This document shows, piece by piece, positions 9,370-11,416 of a stretch of 11,416 nucleotides of DNA (positions are counted from its first letter, which is position 1; each line of letters opens with the position of its first letter). Below the pieces are notes generated by a model that was given only the letters and a program-made list of their open reading frames with translations, did no database searches and had not been told where the DNA came from. Position numbers and translations under genes: made by a program. Source of the DNA: Diplocarpon mali (Eukaryota; Ascomycota; Leotiomycetes; Helotiales; Drepanopezizaceae); the NCBI GenBank assembly GCA_024741835.1, contig JAENRP010000621.1, positions 3,530 to 14,945 on the forward strand. The letters are read 5' to 3'.

Positions 9370-9880
9370 GGCAAGTTCTTCTTAAAAGGCCATCTGCAGC
9401 AGTATTTTTCATTCTTAGAATATATTTAACTTTAAAGTCTATTAGTCTTATCTAAGTAATCTATTTCATTAGCAAGGCTTTAAGTAGGTCGCTTACAGCT
9501 TTATTCAATTGTTCTATTAGTACTTTAGCATTAGTTTCAAAGATAAAATAAGTACTATAGAGGTTGCTTCTTATCTTTTTTATTACTTTTAAGGCTCCTT
9601 TACATTCTTATTTAATAGTATTATACTTTATTTCTACTAGATTCTAAAGACCACTTTTAAAGCAAGCTAAATATCTTTTCTATTAGCTATTAGCTTATTA
9701 AAGGATAGTATCCTATTTGATTAAGCTTATATTAACTATTAGTATAATTGGCCTAGCGTTAGCTCTATAGTCTATTTTAATTAGATATAGCGCTTTAAGC
9801 AACGCTTGCTTCAATTGTTTTATAGCCTTTATTTAAGGTTCCTCTTATTAAAACTCAGCCCCTTTTTAAAATAAAGTATA
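9370..9880 (-). other. RNase H domain of Gypsy pol, catalytic Asp codons lost
   Basis: The frame reads PIILIVNISL, then VEIKYNTIK-stop-ECKGALKVI, LYSTYFIFETNAKVLIEQLN, and LLMK-stop-IT-stop-IRLIDFKVKYI with TAADGLLRR. This matches RNase H of fungal Gypsy elements, which normally has VDASL, ETDA and RWxxWIRL at these places. Two Asp codons read as Asn (AAT at 9731-9733 and 9530-9532). The Glu of ECKGAL survives. Both Trp codons in the last motif are TAG, a clear case of TGG to TAG. Confidence 0.87.
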
Positions 9881-10139
9881 AATAGGTACTGCCTTTTTAG
9901 TAAAATCTTTAATCTAAATGCGATAGTATACTATAATACTAATAAACGCGCGGGCTTCCGCCACGTTATTATACCTCTTCTATTTATCAATTTTAAGTAC
10001 TTTAGCCCTTTAAGGACTTCGGCTATTAGAATCAGTAATGAAACTAACAATTTCTATTAATAGAAGATAGTATTATAACTTTAGACTAACTATTGCTCTT
10101 GCCCTTTTGAATTATATAAGCACTTAGTTTAAATTTTAA

Positions 10140-10660
10140 ATATATTCTATTATAAATCATTATATGCTAAAGAGAACTTCTTTATAGTTATAGAATGATC
10201 TTAATCCTTTTACTCCTATATTATCTATATAAGGAAGCGTAATATTAGGTATACAATCTACTAGTATCTTATAGATTACTTAAATAAATTAAGCGATTGA
10301 ATTTATAGCCCTTTAAGGTAATCTTATTATCTGAAGTAGCTTAAGAAGGGTTTGAATTACTATTATATCTTTCGATTTAATATTAAGAATGAATTAGTTG
10401 TATTTAAAGAAGAAGTTAATAAGAGAGCTATAGGTTAATCCTACGAATTCATTTAAGAACTTATTTATATTTAAAGGAATGTTAGCATCCTTAATAGTTA
10501 CTCGATTCATCTTTACTATTACTATTATTAATCTATAAGTTCCCTTTTCTTTTTTAGTAACTAGGAACCATTTGTTCTTATAAGGGCTATTATAAAACTT
10601 GAGAATACCTTGCTTTAGCCTATCCTTTAATATTTCGATTACCTTTTCCTAAAGAGCTTT
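10140..10660 (-). other. Reverse transcriptase core of Gypsy pol, catalytic Asp codons lost
   Basis: Fingers and palm are readable: LKQGILKFYNSPYKNKWFL, VTKKEKGTYRL, MNRVTIKDANIP, then SLINFFFKYN and the active-site loop PYIDNIGVKG. The usual fungal Gypsy forms are LIDFFSGYD and PF(V/L)DDIGVKG. The first catalytic Asp is now Asn (AAC at 10415-10417), and the second Asp of the DD pair is Asn (AAT at 10220-10222). The first of that pair is kept (GAT at 10223-10225). A stop follows KYN directly at 10394-10396. Confidence 0.9.
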
Positions 10661-11213
10661 AGGGACTCTAAATGTTTTCTCTTACTAAGCTTTATAAGGT
10701 ATTATCTTAATCTTAATATAAAGCGTAACCTCTTCTCGAATCTGGCCAAGTTCCGTTTAATTAAAAGCTAAGGCGTCCTTTCGATTTATTAAGGTTTTAT
10801 AGAGTAGTTTACGTTCTTACTCTATTAAGTCTTCTCTAATTTTTAGCATATTGAAATATTCTTTTATTAGCCGATATTTAATAGGTTTATTAAAAAATCT
10901 ACTTATAATAAACTTATCGAATTTGCCACTTAGCTTTAAAGGTCGAAGCTTCTTATCTTATTTAAACCAATCATCTAGTCCTTTAGACTTTAAGCTATTA
11001 AAGATTCCCTAATCTACTAATTGTACTTTATTAGCCTTACTTTTATATATAATTTAAATATTAGCTAATACTATGCTTTTCTACTTCTTTCCTTTTTTAT
11101 TAAATCCTATAAAACGGTCCGAATTTTCCTTTTTAAAAATAAATAAAAGATTTTCTAAGTTGTTAATTTAAAGTGCGTAGATAGAAATATTATTAGTAAT
11201 TTTATTATTTTTC

Positions 11214-11236
11214 ACTCGCAAGTCTAGCCTATAAGT
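11214..11236. repeat. Palindromic short repeat, copy 11 (in pol leader)
   Basis: This is a 23-bp copy beginning ACTCGCAAGTC and ending CCTATAAGT on the plus strand. It matches copy 5 apart from a central run of G-to-A and C-to-T changes, as expected of a RIP-damaged copy. In the pol frame it reads T-Y-R-L-D-L-R-V. Confidence 0.7.
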
Positions 11237-11374
11237 GGTTTTTAAGGTTTTTAAAATAATTAGTAAATTATCGAAATTTATAAAATAAACCTTCTTCTTT
11301 ACCTTATTTTTCTTTTTTTTTAATTATTATTCTAATAAAACGCCAATTGTACTATTTTTTAAAATTCCAGATTT

Positions 11375-11399
11375 GACTCTTAGTCTAAGATTGCAAGTC
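11375..11399. repeat. Palindromic short repeat, copy 12 (in pol leader, eroded)
   Basis: This is a 25-bp copy with arms GACTC and GCAAGTC and a RIP-altered centre. In the pol frame it reads L-T-C-N-L-R-L-R-V, very close to the L-T-C-E-P-G-L-R-V of copy 6 in gene A, although the host genes are unrelated. Confidence 0.62.
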
Positions 11400-11416
11400 A
11401 AATTGCTATTATTCAA

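Larger units (their letters stand above)
1..11416. other. RIP-degraded, AT-rich repeat block (whole window)
   Basis: The whole window has the signature of repeat-induced point mutation, the fungal process that converts C to T, mainly in CpA, in duplicated DNA. TpA is everywhere, CpA and TpG look scarce, and ATG is rare. In the three long minus-strand frames nearly all stops are TAA or TAG (about 59 in gene B with no TGA noticed; a few TGA in the Gypsy pol). Many sit where Gln or Trp is expected: in the Gypsy RNase H the two Trp of the usual RWxxWIRL motif are TAG. Catalytic Asp and Glu codons have become Asn and Lys, also G-to-A. I saw no frame change inside any of the three frames, so decay has been mainly by point transition. 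Dinucleotide ratios were judged by eye. Confidence 0.88.
7812..11416 (-). pseudogene. pol: Ty3/Gypsy LTR retrotransposon pol polyprotein, RIP-inactivated, 5' end outside window
   Basis: The order is protease-like leader, reverse transcriptase, RNase H, HHCC zinc finger, integrase and GPY-like end, which is the Ty3/Gypsy order. Everything is in one minus-strand frame over about 3.6 kb with many RIP-type stops. The wording closely resembles Gypsy elements of Pezizomycotina: WFLVTKK and RVTIKDANIP in RT, NIGVKG after the active site, EARAF and YYRI-stop-IKDF in the connection, and TAADGLLRR at the RNase H end. Catalytic residues are lost in RT, RNase H and integrase, so the copy is dead. Gag and the 5' LTR would lie beyond 11416, and no 3' LTR was recognised. 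The C-terminal boundary is approximate: a TAA at 7850-7852 may be native or RIP-derived. I see no clear chromodomain. Confidence 0.9.
10880..11416 (-). other. Protease-like leader of Gypsy pol, poorly preserved
   Basis: This part lies N-terminal to RT in the same frame. It contains LRVKNNKITNNISIYAL followed by a stop and INNLENLLFI, where an aspartic protease motif of the type ALxDTGA would be expected. No intact D(T/S)G is visible, so the protease call rests on position and on a weak resemblance. A later segment, LRPLKLSGKFDKFIISRFFN, is part of the linker to RT. The frame runs off the window edge. Confidence 0.4.

Noticed and set aside
10..11399. Fungal mitochondrial DNA with GC-rich hairpin clusters
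   Set aside because: A Gypsy retrotransposon with RIP damage is nuclear, TAG is not reassigned in fungal mitochondria, and no mitochondrial gene is present.
302..11416. Ciliate-type genetic code (TAA and TAG read as Gln), which would make the genes intact
   Set aside because: In the Gypsy pol many TAG codons fall on conserved Trp positions, and catalytic Asp/Glu have become Asn/Lys. Normal Gln codons are also present, and the Gypsy element is of ascomycete type. RIP explains all of this. A search for undamaged copies in the same genome would settle it.
1..11416. tRNA, rRNA, riboswitch or CRISPR array
   Set aside because: No cloverleaf with conserved boxes, no conserved rRNA stretch and no regularly spaced direct repeats were seen on either strand.

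Overview
The window looks like nuclear DNA of a filamentous ascomycete, in a repeat-rich block heavily damaged by repeat-induced point mutation (RIP). It is very AT-rich. CpA and TpG look scarce and TpA abundant. Nearly every interruption of a coding frame is TAA or TAG, where a CAA, CAG or TGG would be expected. No intact gene of normal length, rRNA, tRNA or CRISPR array was seen. Once RIP-type stops are read through, three long degenerate reading frames appear, all on the minus strand and with no frameshift noticed inside any of them.

From right to left: (1) about 11416 to 7812 holds the pol region of a fungal Ty3/Gypsy LTR retrotransposon. Its order is protease-like leader, reverse transcriptase, RNase H, HHCC zinc finger, integrase core and a C-terminal GPY-like segment. 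Several catalytic Asp/Glu codons have become Asn or Lys by G-to-A changes. The 5' end lies outside the window, and no 3' LTR was recognised. (2) About 7500 to 4070 holds 'gene A', roughly 1,140 codons of unknown family. (3) About 3640 to 302 holds 'gene B', roughly 1,110 codons. Hand translation shows that A and B are diverged full-length paralogs in head-to-tail order, collinear from end to end, with some stop codons at equivalent positions. Upstream of each lies a segment that is pyrimidine-rich on the coding strand (3641-4069 and 7501-7811), which may be promoter remnants.

The second unexplained feature is a short palindromic repeat of 23-25 bp. I count twelve copies, about one per kb. Half-sites resemble GACTCGCGGGCC, and many copies are eroded by transitions. 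It occurs in gene A, gene B and the Gypsy pol. In ten copies it reads in the host frame as an eight-residue block of the form T-x-x-P-x-L-x-V. This recalls, by analogy only, the in-frame palindromic elements of Rickettsia.

All domain and homology calls come from reading translations by eye. No alignment or database search was run.
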